Below are positions 26,879 to 36,223 of a stretch of DNA of 60,453 nucleotides, one piece after another. Within the stretch, counting starts at the first letter, position 1. Every line of letters begins with the position of its first letter. The notes under the pieces are model-generated. The model saw nothing but the letters and a program-made list of their open reading frames with translations, was not told the origin of the DNA and made no database searches. The translations under genes were made by a program, and so were the position numbers. This DNA comes from Balneolales bacterium (GTDB taxonomy: Bacteria > Bacteroidota > Rhodothermia > Balneolales > Cyclonatronaceae). Location: NCBI GenBank assembly GCA_020832405.1, contig JAFIET010000016.1, positions 1 through 60,453 of the forward strand, written 5' to 3'.

Positions 26879-27727
26879 TTGAAACTTACTGGTAAAATAC
26901 TACTAACTACAATTCTGACGGTGTTGATGCTGTATCCTGCAGATATACAGGCACAGCGAACGCAGCCCGCATCTGAAGCAAATGCCCGCTTGCTCGAGCA
27001 ATTGCAGATACAAGAACAGCTTGGGCGTCAAATACCCTCAGATTTAACCTTCACCAATGAAAAAGGGGAAGAGGTAACGCTTGGTTCATTATTCGAAACC
27101 GGTCGTCCGGTTCTTCTAAATCTGATTTATTTTAGCTGTCCGAGTATTTGCAGCCTTATTCTCAATGGTGTGGCTGATGCTGTAGAACAGGTGAGATGGA
27201 ATCCGGGCACGGAGTATGACATCATAACCATCAGTATAGATCCGAAAGAAGATTACGTACTCGCCTCAGAGGTTAAGGCAGGTTATGAATCACGAATGAA
27301 TAAGTCAGGTATCCGGGAGGGCTGGCACTTTTTAACCGGTACTCAGGAAAATATTGACAGGGTTTCCGAAGCAGTCGGCATGCCTTTTATTTGGAGTGAA
27401 GAAGCTCAGGAGTTCCTTCATGGGTCAGCAATTATGTTCATTTCGCCGGATATGACGATCACCAGATATCTTTACGGGGTGTCTTACCGTGAAATGGACG
27501 TTCGGAATGCCCTTTTTGATGCAGCAGGCGGCAGGGTTGGCTCTACCATTGAAAGGATTGCGCTATACTGCTTTACTTTTGATCCGGACTCAGGCTCATA
27601 CGTGCCCTATGCAATGAATATTATGAAAGTTGGCGGTGTTGTAATACTGCTTAGTTTAGGTATTTTTCTCGGGTTCTTCTGGCTCAGAGAGAGAAAAAAA
27701 GACGTTTCAGGCCTTAGATTTGATTAA
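26879..27727 (+). CDS. SCO1/SenC copper chaperone
   Basis: A 282-residue protein starting at TTG 26879. The signal peptide is about 1-26; the thioredoxin fold has the copper ligands C87 and C91 (FSCPSICSLI) and H181 (EFLHGSAIMF). It has an extra C-terminal membrane helix (about 250-268), so it is anchored from its C-terminus. SCO proteins deliver copper to the CuA site of cytochrome oxidase subunit II, which is the next gene (14 bases downstream). Confidence 0.94.
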   Translation: MKLTGKILLTTILTVLMLYPADIQAQRTQPASEANARLLEQLQIQEQLGRQIPSDLTFTNEKGEEVTLGSLFETGRPVLLNLIYFSCPSICSLILNGVADAVEQVRWNPGTEYDIITISIDPKEDYVLASEVKAGYESRMNKSGIREGWHFLTGTQENIDRVSEAVGMPFIWSEEAQEFLHGSAIMFISPDMTITRYLYGVSYREMDVRNALFDAAGGRVGSTIERIALYCFTFDPDSGSYVPYAMNIMKVGGVVILLSLGIFLGFFWLRERKKDVSGLRFD

Positions 27728-27741
27728 CTGCTAATATTACT

Positions 27742-28695
27742 ATGGAATACTTAACCAATTTCTTTCTACCCTCAGCGGAATCAACTTACGCAGCTAACGT
27801 TGATGCGCTGTTTCACTTTATCAATATTGTAAGCCTTATTTTGCTTGTAGGTATTACAATTGCGATAGTTTACTTCTCGATTAAATACAGAAGAAAATCT
27901 CAGGAGGATACTACTCCCCTGATTACCCATAATACAACTCTTGAAGTAACATGGACTGTAATTCCCCTTATTCTGATTCTGATTGTATTCGGATGGGGTT
28001 TTAATGACTACGTGGAAATGAGAACACCTCCTGCAAACTCATATGAAGTTTATGTAGAAAGTTTCTCTTTCGGATGGAATTTCGAACATCCTAACGGAAT
28101 TCGGGAAGCAAATCAGCTTACTGTTCCGGTGGCTCAGCCCGTGCGCCTTATCATGAGATCGCGTGACGGAGATGTGCTGCACTCATTTTTTGTGCCACAG
28201 TTTAGGCTCAAACAGGATCTGATGCCCAACAGGTACACCTATGCCTGGTTTGAAGCTATCAGACCCGGGGAGTTTGTATATTTCTGTACTGAATATTGCG
28301 GAGGCGGGCACTCCATGATGAATGGTATAGTTCGGGTAAAAACACAGGAAGATTTTGACTCATGGACCGAAGAGGAACTTGGCCGTGATCTTGATGCGCT
28401 TCCTCTTGCCGAACTTGGAAGACTTGTGTACACGAGTGCAGGATGTCAGGGCTGCCATTCGCTTGACGGTGCCTCTCGTGTAGGGCCAACTTTTGCAGGT
28501 CTGTACATGCGTGAAAGACAATTCACAGATGGAAGCACCAGAATTGCAGATGAAGCTTACCTCATCGAATCAATTGTTGAGCCCCAGGTTTTGGTAAATG
28601 TCGGTTATCCGAATAACATGCCTAACATTTATGCACAAACATTAAGCGAACGCGAAATTCTTGGTTTAGTAGAATTCATAAAGGAGTTACAATAA
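27742..28695 (+). CDS. coxB: caa3-type cytochrome c oxidase subunit II with fused cytochrome c
   Basis: A 317-residue protein. Two N-terminal membrane helices (about 25-47 and 70-88) precede the cupredoxin domain with CuA ligands H147, C182, E184, C186, H190 and M193 ([20 protein letters not shown]). A C-terminal cytochrome c domain has C235-Q-G-C238-H239, making this a caa3 enzyme. The aromatic electron-entry strand, usually WxWxFxYP, is [11 protein letters not shown] here. Its fused haem c would take electrons directly from ActE or another cytochrome. The stop is followed after one base by coxA's start. Confidence 0.95.
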   Translation: MEYLTNFFLPSAESTYAANVDALFHFINIVSLILLVGITIAIVYFSIKYRRKSQEDTTPLITHNTTLEVTWTVIPLILILIVFGWGFNDYVEMRTPPANSYEVYVESFSFGWNFEHPNGIREANQLTVPVAQPVRLIMRSRDGDVLHSFFVPQFRLKQDLMPNRYTYAWFEAIRPGEFVYFCTEYCGGGHSMMNGIVRVKTQEDFDSWTEEELGRDLDALPLAELGRLVYTSAGCQGCHSLDGASRVGPTFAGLYMRERQFTDGSTRIADEAYLIESIVEPQVLVNVGYPNNMPNIYAQTLSEREILGLVEFIKELQ

Positions 28696-28696
28696 T

Positions 28697-30427
28697 ATGT
28701 CGGCAGCTGCAACTAACGGAAATACCCTCAAGGTACGTTACTTTGATATAGACGAGAATCCGCCCAAAAACTATCTGAATGCGGAATCCGGTTTGAAATC
28801 ATGGTTGTTTACCGTAGATCACAAACGCATCGGGTTGATGTACCTGGCATCAATTGCTTTGTTCTTCTTCGTAGGCGGTGTACTCGCTCTTGTTCTGAGA
28901 ACAGAGCTTTTTACGCCTGCTGAAAACCTGATGAACGCAGAAACTTACAACCGGATTTTTACCCTCCACGGGGCGATCATGGTGTTTTTGTTTATCATCC
29001 CGTCTATTCCGGCTGCACTGGGTAACTTCCTTCTGCCTATTATGCTCGGTGCAAAAGATGTAGCCTTCCCCCGGTTAAACCTCGCTTCATTCTGGATTTA
29101 CTCAATAGGAGCTTTGTTCACGCTTGCATCGCTCGCAGTTAATCCTATCGACACGGGCTGGACCTTTTATACTCCTTACTCTGTGCAAACCGGCTCTGCG
29201 GTTATACTTATGACGTTTGGAGTGTTCATTATGGGTTTCTCTTCCATTCTGACGGGAATGAACTTTATCGTAACCGTACATAAAATGAGGGCACCCGGTA
29301 TGACATGGGGACGCTTACCTCTGTTTATCTGGGCCATGTATGCTACCTCAGTCATTCAGGTACTTGCAACTCCTGTTCTGGCAATTACGCTTGCGCTGCT
29401 TATCATGGAGCGGACATTAGGCATCGGTATTTTCGATCCTGCTCTTGGTGGCGACCCGGTATTGTATCAGCATTTTTTCTGGTTTTATTCTCACCCGGCG
29501 GTTTACATTATGATTGTGCCTGCCTTTGGAGTGATTTCAGAACTTATCGGCACTTTTTCAAGAAAAACCGTTTTTGGATACTGGGCCATCGCGATGTCAA
29601 GCCTGGCAATTGCCTTCATTGGCTCTTTGGTGTGGGGTCATCATATGTTTGTCTCCGGCCAAAGTGAGTTAAGTACGGTTGTATTTTCATTTCTGACCTT
29701 TTTTGTAGGGATACCTACGGGTATAAAGATCTTTAACTGGCTGGCGACCATGCACAAGGGATCTATCGATATGAAGACACCGATGCTTTACGCCTGTATT
29801 TTCCTCTTTCTGTTTACTATTGGTGGTGTTACGGGAATAATGCTGGGTGCTATCTCAGTGAATGTTCAGCTTCATGATACCTACTATGTAGTAGCCCACT
29901 TCCACTATGTGATGATGGGCGGTACGGTAATGGCTTTCCTTGGCGGTCTTCACTTCTGGTGGCCCAAAATGACCGGTAAGATGTACAGCGAATTTTGGGG
30001 AAGAATATCGGCGGTCATAATTTTCATTGGGTTTAATCTCACTTTCCTCCCGCAGTTCATTATGGGAAGTCAGGGAATGCCACGTCGGTATTATTCATAC
30101 ATTGAGCAATTTCAAACCATGCATCAGCTGTCAACTATCGGTTCGTATGTACTGGGAATCGGCTTCGTAATTATTGCCGTGTACCTGGCGCACTCTCTTT
30201 GGAAAGGCGAAAAGGCAACCTCCAACCCGTGGGGCGCCCGTACATTAGACTGGATGACTTCCTCTCCGCCGCTTCAGCATAATTTCAATTATCAGCCAGT
30301 TGTTACAAACGGCGCTTACGACTATCATAAGCCGATTTCTGACTTTACACTGGGAATTTCTGATGATGTTTATCATGGCAACGACCATGAAGGCGACATT
30401 AGGAAGCAATCTGCTGAAACTGTTTAA
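28697..30427 (+). CDS. coxA: caa3-type cytochrome c oxidase subunit I
   Basis: A 576-residue haem-copper oxidase core subunit with 12 helices. The low-spin haem ligand is in TLHGAIMVF; the CuB site includes H266 in the motif Y264-S-H-P-A-V-Y, and [10 protein letters not shown] and [10 protein letters not shown] follow. The YSHP motif without the helix VI glutamate of HPEV marks a type A2 oxidase, as in Rhodothermus marinus. It reduces O2 to water and pumps protons. It lies between subunits II and III in the operon. Confidence 0.96.
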   Translation: MSAAATNGNTLKVRYFDIDENPPKNYLNAESGLKSWLFTVDHKRIGLMYLASIALFFFVGGVLALVLRTELFTPAENLMNAETYNRIFTLHGAIMVFLFIIPSIPAALGNFLLPIMLGAKDVAFPRLNLASFWIYSIGALFTLASLAVNPIDTGWTFYTPYSVQTGSAVILMTFGVFIMGFSSILTGMNFIVTVHKMRAPGMTWGRLPLFIWAMYATSVIQVLATPVLAITLALLIMERTLGIGIFDPALGGDPVLYQHFFWFYSHPAVYIMIVPAFGVISELIGTFSRKTVFGYWAIAMSSLAIAFIGSLVWGHHMFVSGQSELSTVVFSFLTFFVGIPTGIKIFNWLATMHKGSIDMKTPMLYACIFLFLFTIGGVTGIMLGAISVNVQLHDTYYVVAHFHYVMMGGTVMAFLGGLHFWWPKMTGKMYSEFWGRISAVIIFIGFNLTFLPQFIMGSQGMPRRYYSYIEQFQTMHQLSTIGSYVLGIGFVIIAVYLAHSLWKGEKATSNPWGARTLDWMTSSPPLQHNFNYQPVVTNGAYDYHKPISDFTLGISDDVYHGNDHEGDIRKQSAETV

Positions 30428-30461
30428 TTAAAATTGAACCCTTAAGGTAATCCTTCAATAA

Positions 30462-31112
30462 ATGGCACAGGCTCAAAGTTTAGAAAACGCGCACGTACAG
30501 CATCATTTCAGGAGCTCAGATCAGCAGTTCAGCTCTTCGAAACTTGGCATGTGGTTGTTCCTGTTTACAGAGGTGATGTTTTTTGGAGGCCTTTTTGTGG
30601 CCTACATCATTTATCGTGCATGGAACCCTGAGTTGTTTACGATGGCTGCAACTGAATTAAGTACTGTACTTGGCGGTATTAATACAGTTGTACTGATCGG
30701 CAGCTCTCTTACTTGTGCGCTTGCAATTCGTGCAGCGCAAACAAACAATCAGAAAATGATTGTTAATTACCTGTTGGTTACTATCGTACTTGCAACAGTG
30801 TTTCTTGTAATCAAATATTTTGAATACACCGCTAAGTTTGAAGTAGGTATTCTGCCCGGCGGCATGTACACCTTTGAAGGTATTGATCATCCGAAAGCAA
30901 GTGTATTCTTCAGTATTTATTATATGATGACGGGTTTACACGGGATTCACGTTATCATTGGTATCGGGTTAATGATATGGCTTGTTGTGAAAGCAAGAGC
31001 CGGAGCTTACAGTTCGGCTTACTACACTCCTGTGGAAATAACCGGCTTATATTGGCACCTTGTGGATATTATCTGGATTTTCCTCTTTCCGCTTATGTAC
31101 CTTATTGATTAG
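30462..31112 (+). CDS. coxC: Cytochrome c oxidase subunit III
   Basis: A 216-residue protein with five membrane helices; the short bacterial form of subunit III. It shows the family motifs GMWLFLFTEVMFFGGLF and TGLHGIHVIIG, and WHLVDIIWIFLFPLMYL at the C-terminus. It stabilises subunit I and supports proton uptake. It begins 34 bases after coxA. Confidence 0.95.
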   Translation: MAQAQSLENAHVQHHFRSSDQQFSSSKLGMWLFLFTEVMFFGGLFVAYIIYRAWNPELFTMAATELSTVLGGINTVVLIGSSLTCALAIRAAQTNNQKMIVNYLLVTIVLATVFLVIKYFEYTAKFEVGILPGGMYTFEGIDHPKASVFFSIYYMMTGLHGIHVIIGIGLMIWLVVKARAGAYSSAYYTPVEITGLYWHLVDIIWIFLFPLMYLID

Positions 31113-31170
31113 CGTGAATTCGGAAACCAAATGAACTATTTTCAATAAGAACTTAATTATTCTTTTTACG

Positions 31171-31479
31171 ATGAGCGCTCACCATATCATTCCTCTCAAG
31201 ACACTGTTGTCAACTACATTTGCACTCGTGGTTCTCACAGTTGTTACAGTTGCTGTGTTTTATCTCAACATCCCGGCTCCGTTTGATGTAGTTGTAGCGT
31301 TACTGCTCGCATCATTCAAAGCTACTCTTGTAGCTATGTTCTTCATGGGGCTGTATTATGATGAAAAATTCAACACGGTAGTCCTTGTGTTTTCCCTGCT
31401 GTTCTTTTTGGTATTTGTTGGCATAACTCTGCTGGATACTAATTTCAGAGATGCAGGCATTAATGTCTGGATTCCATGA
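31171..31479 (+). CDS. coxD: Cytochrome c oxidase subunit IV (COX4_pro type)
   Basis: A 102-residue protein with three membrane helices, matching the prokaryotic subunit IV family (VALLLASFKATLVAMFFMGL is the signature stretch). It is the last gene of the respiratory operon and is followed by a strong terminator. Confidence 0.92.
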   Translation: MSAHHIIPLKTLLSTTFALVVLTVVTVAVFYLNIPAPFDVVVALLLASFKATLVAMFFMGLYYDEKFNTVVLVFSLLFFLVFVGITLLDTNFRDAGINVWIP

Positions 31480-31507
31480 CCTTATCTATTAGGGCAACAC
31501 TATAATT

Positions 31508-31545
31508 AAAAAAGCCTCCGCGAATATTTTCGCGGAGGCTTTTTT
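31508..31545. terminator. Intrinsic terminator after the ACIII-caa3 operon
   Basis: A perfect 17-base stem, 31508-31524 with 31529-31545 (core GCCTCCGCGAA), a 4-base loop (TATT), T-run on the right and A-run on the left. It ends the 12.6-kb operon and would also stop ctaA transcripts coming from the right. Confidence 0.95.
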
Positions 31546-31819
31546 GGTGTGATGCTATCAGGATCAGGCTATTTGGCAGTATCTGTTGTGCCCTTTTCTC
31601 CACATTTTTGTAAAACGCAGGCTGAGAGTTTGATTGGTTTATTGACTATGCGGTATTAACCTGCGTTCAGGAACAGGCCTGACTTTAGATGTAATGTATT
31701 TTGCGGGATTGTGACTGCGAATTTATGACCCGTTTTTAACAACAGTGAAACTGCTTAGCAAGTGGCCGCGCAGGCTGTATGTTGCGGGAAAAACTCACTT
31801 GAGTGCGTATAAAGGTTTG
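31546..31819. other. Intergenic region between convergent coxD and ctaA
   Basis: About 270 bases after the terminator at 31508-31545. I see no gene, repeat or further hairpin worth naming. Confidence 0.4.
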
Positions 31820-32734
31820 TTATCGGTTATGCCGCGAGGCGAGAATCAAAATCTGTATTGCGATAAAGAGAAATGATGAAACGCCAAGGTGCAGCACCTG
31901 AAAGGAAGCCGGTAAACCGCCGTATGCAAGCACTACACCAATAAAAATCTGTACAAGCACAAGTCCCAAAATGGTAACAGCAATTTTGGTGATGTTGGTC
32001 ACGAGGTTGTTATTCTTAACGTAATAAACGATCCAAGTGCTTGTAAGCAAAATAGTCCATGAAAAAGTGCGGTGTATCTGATCTATCAGCCCTACCTGTT
32101 CAAGCCATTCCCCTCGCGGAAAACTCGCTTTATCAACAAGATCAATGGCTTCCCGAACCTGTGTACCGAGTATAATCTGTACAAACATGAGAAACAGAAG
32201 CAGAGAGGAGGCCATGAAGAGGGCTTTCTTATGATTGTGCATCAAAGTAAAGCGGTAACGGTCTTTAATCGCTGACCATGTTGCGTAAACAAGCGTCATT
32301 AGGATAAGCATTGCGATTACCATGTGAACACTTATCATGCCCGGCTGTAATCCGCTTCGTACTACCTGCCCGCCAAGCCAGCCCTGGAAAATCACGAGAA
32401 TGAGCGCTAATAATGAGGCCACGAATACTGACTTTCGCTCCTTAAGGTAACCGAGGGAAAAAAAGGTGGTGAGTATAATCAGAAATCCAACCAGAACTCC
32501 TACAAGCCTGTTGATGTATTCTGTCCAGGTATGCACTACGTTAAACTCGTCTGCATTAAATTCCGGAGGAAGATCAGCAGCAGTGGTTGGAGGTATCCAC
32601 ATACCAAAACACTGTGGCCAGTCTGGGCAGCCAAGACCAGCCCCTGAGGCGCGAACGAGTACGCCGATGAAAATGAGCAGTACTGTTACAATAACGGTTG
32701 TTGTAGCTACAGTCGGGAAGAGTTGCTTAAGCAT
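31820..32734 (-). CDS. ctaA: Haem A synthase (COX15/CtaA)
   Basis: A 304-residue protein with eight predicted helices. The family motifs GAGLGCPDWPQCFG (N-terminal loop) and the conserved His residues in VVHTWTEYINRL, VHMVIAM and QIHRTFSW are present. It oxidises haem O to haem A. It diverges from ctaB, with about 160 bases between them for both promoters. Together they supply the haem A of the caa3 oxidase encoded just upstream. Confidence 0.94.
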   Translation of the reverse strand: MLKQLFPTVATTTVIVTVLLIFIGVLVRASGAGLGCPDWPQCFGMWIPPTTAADLPPEFNADEFNVVHTWTEYINRLVGVLVGFLIILTTFFSLGYLKERKSVFVASLLALILVIFQGWLGGQVVRSGLQPGMISVHMVIAMLILMTLVYATWSAIKDRYRFTLMHNHKKALFMASSLLLFLMFVQIILGTQVREAIDLVDKASFPRGEWLEQVGLIDQIHRTFSWTILLTSTWIVYYVKNNNLVTNITKIAVTILGLVLVQIFIGVVLAYGGLPASFQVLHLGVSSFLFIAIQILILASRHNR

Positions 32735-32895
32735 AAATAAAATATAAACAGTATGGTTTAACGAATGTCTTTGGCTGAAAACTGAACTTTTAAATTAAGA
32801 TTTATTGTCAACATATCTTCAATCTATCCGTGCTGAATTGAGGATTATTTCTTAAATTTTCCGACTATTAAAAGTCTATTATTTGTTCTGACTAA

Positions 32896-33801
32896 ATGAA
32901 GCTAACTCAGGAAAACACACTTTCCAAACCATTATTATCACAAGTCTTAGCAGACTATTTCGAGCTTACCAAGCCAGGTATCACCGTTTTGGTGCTCGCG
33001 AGCATGGCAATCGGCTTTCTGTTGGGCTCAACCGGTTCTGTTGATTTTACCCTGCTATTCCACGCTATTATCGGCACGGTACTCATCGCAGCAGGTACGG
33101 CTGCCCATAATCAGTATATTGAACGTGATCTCGATAAACTGATGCTTCGCACAAGTAAGCGTCCGCTTCCTACTCAGCGCATCGACAGTAAACACGCGCT
33201 TATTTTTTCTATGAGCCTTATTTTTGGCGGCCTTATCTACCTGATTACAACCGTGAACTGGATTGCAGGGCTGGTATCTGCACTTACAGCGTTCTCCTAT
33301 CTTGCTATGTACACCCCAATGAAGCGGGTATCATTCAGCAATGTTTGGATTGGCGCCGTTCCTGGTGCGCTGCCCCCCGTTGGTGGTTGGGCCGCAGCTA
33401 CAGGAACTATTTCAGAGCCCGGGGTGTGGGTTTTGTTTGCCATCGTGTTTTTCTGGCAGGTACCTCATGTTGTTTCGATCGCCTGGCTTTGCAACGAAGA
33501 TTATACGCGTGCAGGCTTCAGGATGCTGCCCAAAAATGACATTACCGGAAGTAAAGCAGCCTGGGTTAACCTCGTATGCCTGCTTATTCTCATCCCCATT
33601 TCGCTGAGTCTGTATTTTATGGACTATAACGGCATCATTTATCTGGTTGGAGCACTGCTTTCCGGAATTGGTTTTCTCTTTTACGGATATAAGTTTTTCG
33701 CAATAAAAGATAAGCCCTCTGCAAAAAAACTGATGTTCGCTTCCATCTTTTATTTGCCTGTAGTATGGATTGCTATCCTCCTTGACGTGATTATTTTATA
33801 G
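32896..33801 (+). CDS. ctaB: Protohaem IX farnesyltransferase (haem O synthase)
   Basis: A 301-residue UbiA-superfamily prenyltransferase with nine helices. The prenyl-diphosphate binding motif is NQYIERDLDKLMLRTSKRPL, and a second Asp-rich loop is replaced by the COX10 pattern ACNEDYTRAGFRMLP-like (WLCNEDYTRAGFRML). It attaches a farnesyl chain to haem B, giving haem O, the substrate of the divergently encoded CtaA. Confidence 0.94.
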   Translation: MKLTQENTLSKPLLSQVLADYFELTKPGITVLVLASMAIGFLLGSTGSVDFTLLFHAIIGTVLIAAGTAAHNQYIERDLDKLMLRTSKRPLPTQRIDSKHALIFSMSLIFGGLIYLITTVNWIAGLVSALTAFSYLAMYTPMKRVSFSNVWIGAVPGALPPVGGWAAATGTISEPGVWVLFAIVFFWQVPHVVSIAWLCNEDYTRAGFRMLPKNDITGSKAAWVNLVCLLILIPISLSLYFMDYNGIIYLVGALLSGIGFLFYGYKFFAIKDKPSAKKLMFASIFYLPVVWIAILLDVIIL

Positions 33802-33824
33802 TTCATAAGCAGGCCATCAAACTG

Positions 33825-33859
33825 AAAAGGTTACGCATTCCCGCAATGCGTAACCTTTT
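33825..33859. terminator. Bidirectional intrinsic terminator
   Basis: A perfect 15-base stem, 33825-33839 with 33845-33859 (AAAAGGTTACGCATT), a 5-base loop, then more T to 33861. It ends ctaB from the left and the UPF0173 gene from the right. Confidence 0.93.
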
Positions 33860-33877
33860 TTTTGAGCTGTGTTTTCG

Positions 33878-34582
33878 CTAAAGGCTTTCTCCGGGCTTGA
33901 GGATAGTGACCTGAGAGGCACCTCCGGTTCTCTTTTCGGTCTCCGTTTTAAAGACGTCCGGTGAACCGGTTAACACCGGGAAAGTGCCAAAATGTATCGG
34001 AATAAAGATTTTCGATCTCAGCATTGAGGCCGCCATAGCTGCCTCTACAGGGCCCATGGTGTAGTGGTCGCCAATTGGAAGCATGCTGATGTCAGGTGCG
34101 TACAGTTCGGCGTAGAGAGAGAAATCAGGCATAATGCTGGTATCACCGGCATGATAAATCGTAGGGCCGTCCGAAAAACGAATTACAAGCCCCCCGGCTT
34201 CACCTGCATACCGCCCGCCAAAGGACGATGAGTGATTTGCATTGGTGAGGGTTACGGAAAAGTCGTCAAATTGTAATGTGCCGCCTTTGTTGAATTCAGC
34301 TGCCTGCTGTTCAGCAAGCCCGTCTGCTTTTAGCAGGCCTGAAAGCTCAACGGTACTTACAACGGTTGCAGCGGTAGTTTTGGCTATTTCAAGCGTGTCG
34401 CCGACGTGATCTTCGTGACCGTGTGTGAGTAAAATGAAATCGGCCTTGTCAGGGGATTTGTACTCAGCCGGAGTTGACGGGTTTTGTGAAAGAAAAGGAT
34501 CAATGTAGATTATATGGCCTTTAGGTGATATTATTTTAAATGCCGAATGTCCTAAAAATGTGATGCGAACGTTTGATGACAT
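33878..34582 (-). CDS. UPF0173-family metal-dependent hydrolase (metallo-beta-lactamase fold)
   Basis: A 234-residue protein from ATG 34582, chosen because AGGAG precedes it at a good distance; the frame stays open 30 codons further upstream. The metal-binding motif is H54-G-H56-E-D58-H59 (LTHGHEDHVGD), with later ligands in NANHSSSFG, YHAGDTS and IPIHFGTF. It matches the UPF0173/UlaG-like subgroup, whose physiological substrate is unknown. It stands alone on the minus strand. Confidence 0.9.
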   Translation of the reverse strand: MSSNVRITFLGHSAFKIISPKGHIIYIDPFLSQNPSTPAEYKSPDKADFILLTHGHEDHVGDTLEIAKTTAATVVSTVELSGLLKADGLAEQQAAEFNKGGTLQFDDFSVTLTNANHSSSFGGRYAGEAGGLVIRFSDGPTIYHAGDTSIMPDFSLYAELYAPDISMLPIGDHYTMGPVEAAMAASMLRSKIFIPIHFGTFPVLTGSPDVFKTETEKRTGGASQVTILKPGESL

Positions 34583-34756
34583 AGATGACTCCTGCTTTTG
34601 GGTTTCTTTTATGGAAAGTTTTGCTACATTCAAGATACAAGAATAGGCCCAAAAATCAGTAATTCCCTGCATAAGCTTACTTTAAGAGATGTAACGATTC
34701 ATTATGCCCCGCGCAGGGAAATAAATCCAAAAACCTAAAAGACACAAAAGTCCCTT

Positions 34757-35428
34757 ATGGCAGATATAATTAAACTTCACCCGGTAAACCCCCATGTTAA
34801 GCGTGTTTTTGATATTGTTGACCGGCTTCGAGCGGGTGAAATCATGATTTTCCCTTCAGATACGCAGTTTGCCCTTGGCTGCGACTATACCAACAAAAAG
34901 GGCGTAGATCGTATCCGCAGCATCAGAAAGCTGGACAGCGATCACATGTTTACCCTCATTTGTGACTCCCTCACCGGAATCTCGAAGTTCGCAAATATCA
35001 GTACGGATAATTTCAAAATCATAAAACGACTGATTCCGGGGCCTTATACATTTATCTTACCCGGCACCAAAGAAGTGCCGCGGCTGCTGCTTCATCCTAA
35101 AAGAAAAACGGTTGGTTTCAGGGTACCTTCGCATCCGATTTGTGAGCAGATTATTGCAGAGCTGGGGCATCCGCTGCTTGCCACAAGTGCAAAAGCCCCT
35201 GATGAACTCATTGAAGATGCAGAGCCGCGTTTTACTGACGAACTCTTCCGTATTTTCGATCACCTTGTAGATATCGCAATCGATGATGAACAGCCCCTTC
35301 AAACGGTTGAATCGACCATTATCGATATGACCGGCGACACTCCTGCAATTCTCCGAATCGGGGAAGGCTTTGAGAAAGTTGAAGAAGTTTTTGCCCTTAA
35401 TAATCTCGATACGGCAGTTGTTGATTAA
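34757..35428 (+). CDS. YrdC/Sua5-fold protein, YciO-like
   Basis: A 223-residue protein with a YrdC fold: MIFPSDTQFALGCD, the nucleotide/threonine pocket DHMFTLICDSL, PGPYTFILPGT and KRKTVGFRVPSHP. Enzymes that make threonylcarbamoyl-AMP for tRNA t6A usually end the pocket in SAN; here the segment reads LATSAKAPDE. That and the KFTLIC-like pattern put it closer to YciO than to TsaC. The t6A role is therefore uncertain. It is followed by a hairpin and then an HD hydrolase. Confidence 0.85.
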   Translation: MADIIKLHPVNPHVKRVFDIVDRLRAGEIMIFPSDTQFALGCDYTNKKGVDRIRSIRKLDSDHMFTLICDSLTGISKFANISTDNFKIIKRLIPGPYTFILPGTKEVPRLLLHPKRKTVGFRVPSHPICEQIIAELGHPLLATSAKAPDELIEDAEPRFTDELFRIFDHLVDIAIDDEQPLQTVESTIIDMTGDTPAILRIGEGFEKVEEVFALNNLDTAVVD

Positions 35429-35450
35429 GGTGCAGAAGGCAAAAGTTGAG

Positions 35451-35480
35451 CTGAGGCAGCTTCTCTTGAAGCGGCCTCGG
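35451..35480 (+). terminator. Terminator-like hairpin between the YciO-like and HD genes
   Basis: GAGGCAGCTTC (35453-35463) pairs with GAAGCGGCCTC (35468-35478) with one mismatch and a TCTT loop; the stem extends to C35451-G35480 with a T-G pair. The downstream T-run is poor (TTCGTTTATG), so termination may be partial. Confidence 0.45.
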
Positions 35481-35527
35481 TTCGTTTATGAAGAGGATGT
35501 TTTCTGAATGACCTGCCTCATAGAACT

Positions 35528-36187
35528 ATGAAAATTATATCCGAAAGCGCATGCGAAGCCTTATTGCGCGAAACAGCAGTAGGGCGCGATTCCGCTCATG
35601 ATTTGCAGCACGTGAAGCGGGTTGTTGAAAACGCCCGAAAAATCGGAATCGCCGAAGGGGCCGAGCTGCGTATCCTGATTCCGGCAGCCTGGCTGCACGA
35701 TCTTGTTGTACTATCTAAGAACAGTGCTGATCGAAAACAGGCATCCCGAATTTCTGCGGAGAAATCGGGTGAGTGGCTTCGCGCCTGCGCCGTGCCAGAA
35801 AACCAAACCGAAGCTATTTCACACTGTATCGCTGCGCACAGCTTTAGTGCAGGTATCGAGCCCCGTACCATCGAAGCAAAAGTACTGCAGGATGCCGATC
35901 GCCTCGATGCGCTGGGAGCCGTTGGTATTGCCCGATGCTTTGTTACAGGCGCGGGATTTGGCTCTGAATTTTATCATCCCGAGATACCCCTTCCCGCCGC
36001 AGTTTCGCGCGAAGCAGACGATAGCCGCTATATACTCGATCACTTCTTTACCAAACTGTTCCGCCTTCCGGAACTCATGCAAACCGAAACGGCACGGCAA
36101 ATGGCCCGAAGCCGCATCGCGTTTATGGAGCGCTATATTGCACAATTTATGGATGAAATCGGTTCAGAACAGACGTTTCCAACATAA
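35528..36187 (+). CDS. HD-domain hydrolase (YedJ/YpgQ-like)
   Basis: A 219-residue soluble protein. Metal ligands are H28 (HDLQHVKRV), H57-D58 (AAWLHDLV) and a late Asp in LQDADRLDALGAVGIAR (about D124). This matches the small stand-alone HD phosphohydrolases of the YedJ/YpgQ group; some members cleave nucleotides, but the substrate here is unknown. It converges with mtnA. Confidence 0.88.
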   Translation: MKIISESACEALLRETAVGRDSAHDLQHVKRVVENARKIGIAEGAELRILIPAAWLHDLVVLSKNSADRKQASRISAEKSGEWLRACAVPENQTEAISHCIAAHSFSAGIEPRTIEAKVLQDADRLDALGAVGIARCFVTGAGFGSEFYHPEIPLPAAVSREADDSRYILDHFFTKLFRLPELMQTETARQMARSRIAFMERYIAQFMDEIGSEQTFPT

Positions 36188-36223
36188 AAAGCGGACTTAT
36201 AAATGAGGAGGATTCAAATAAAA

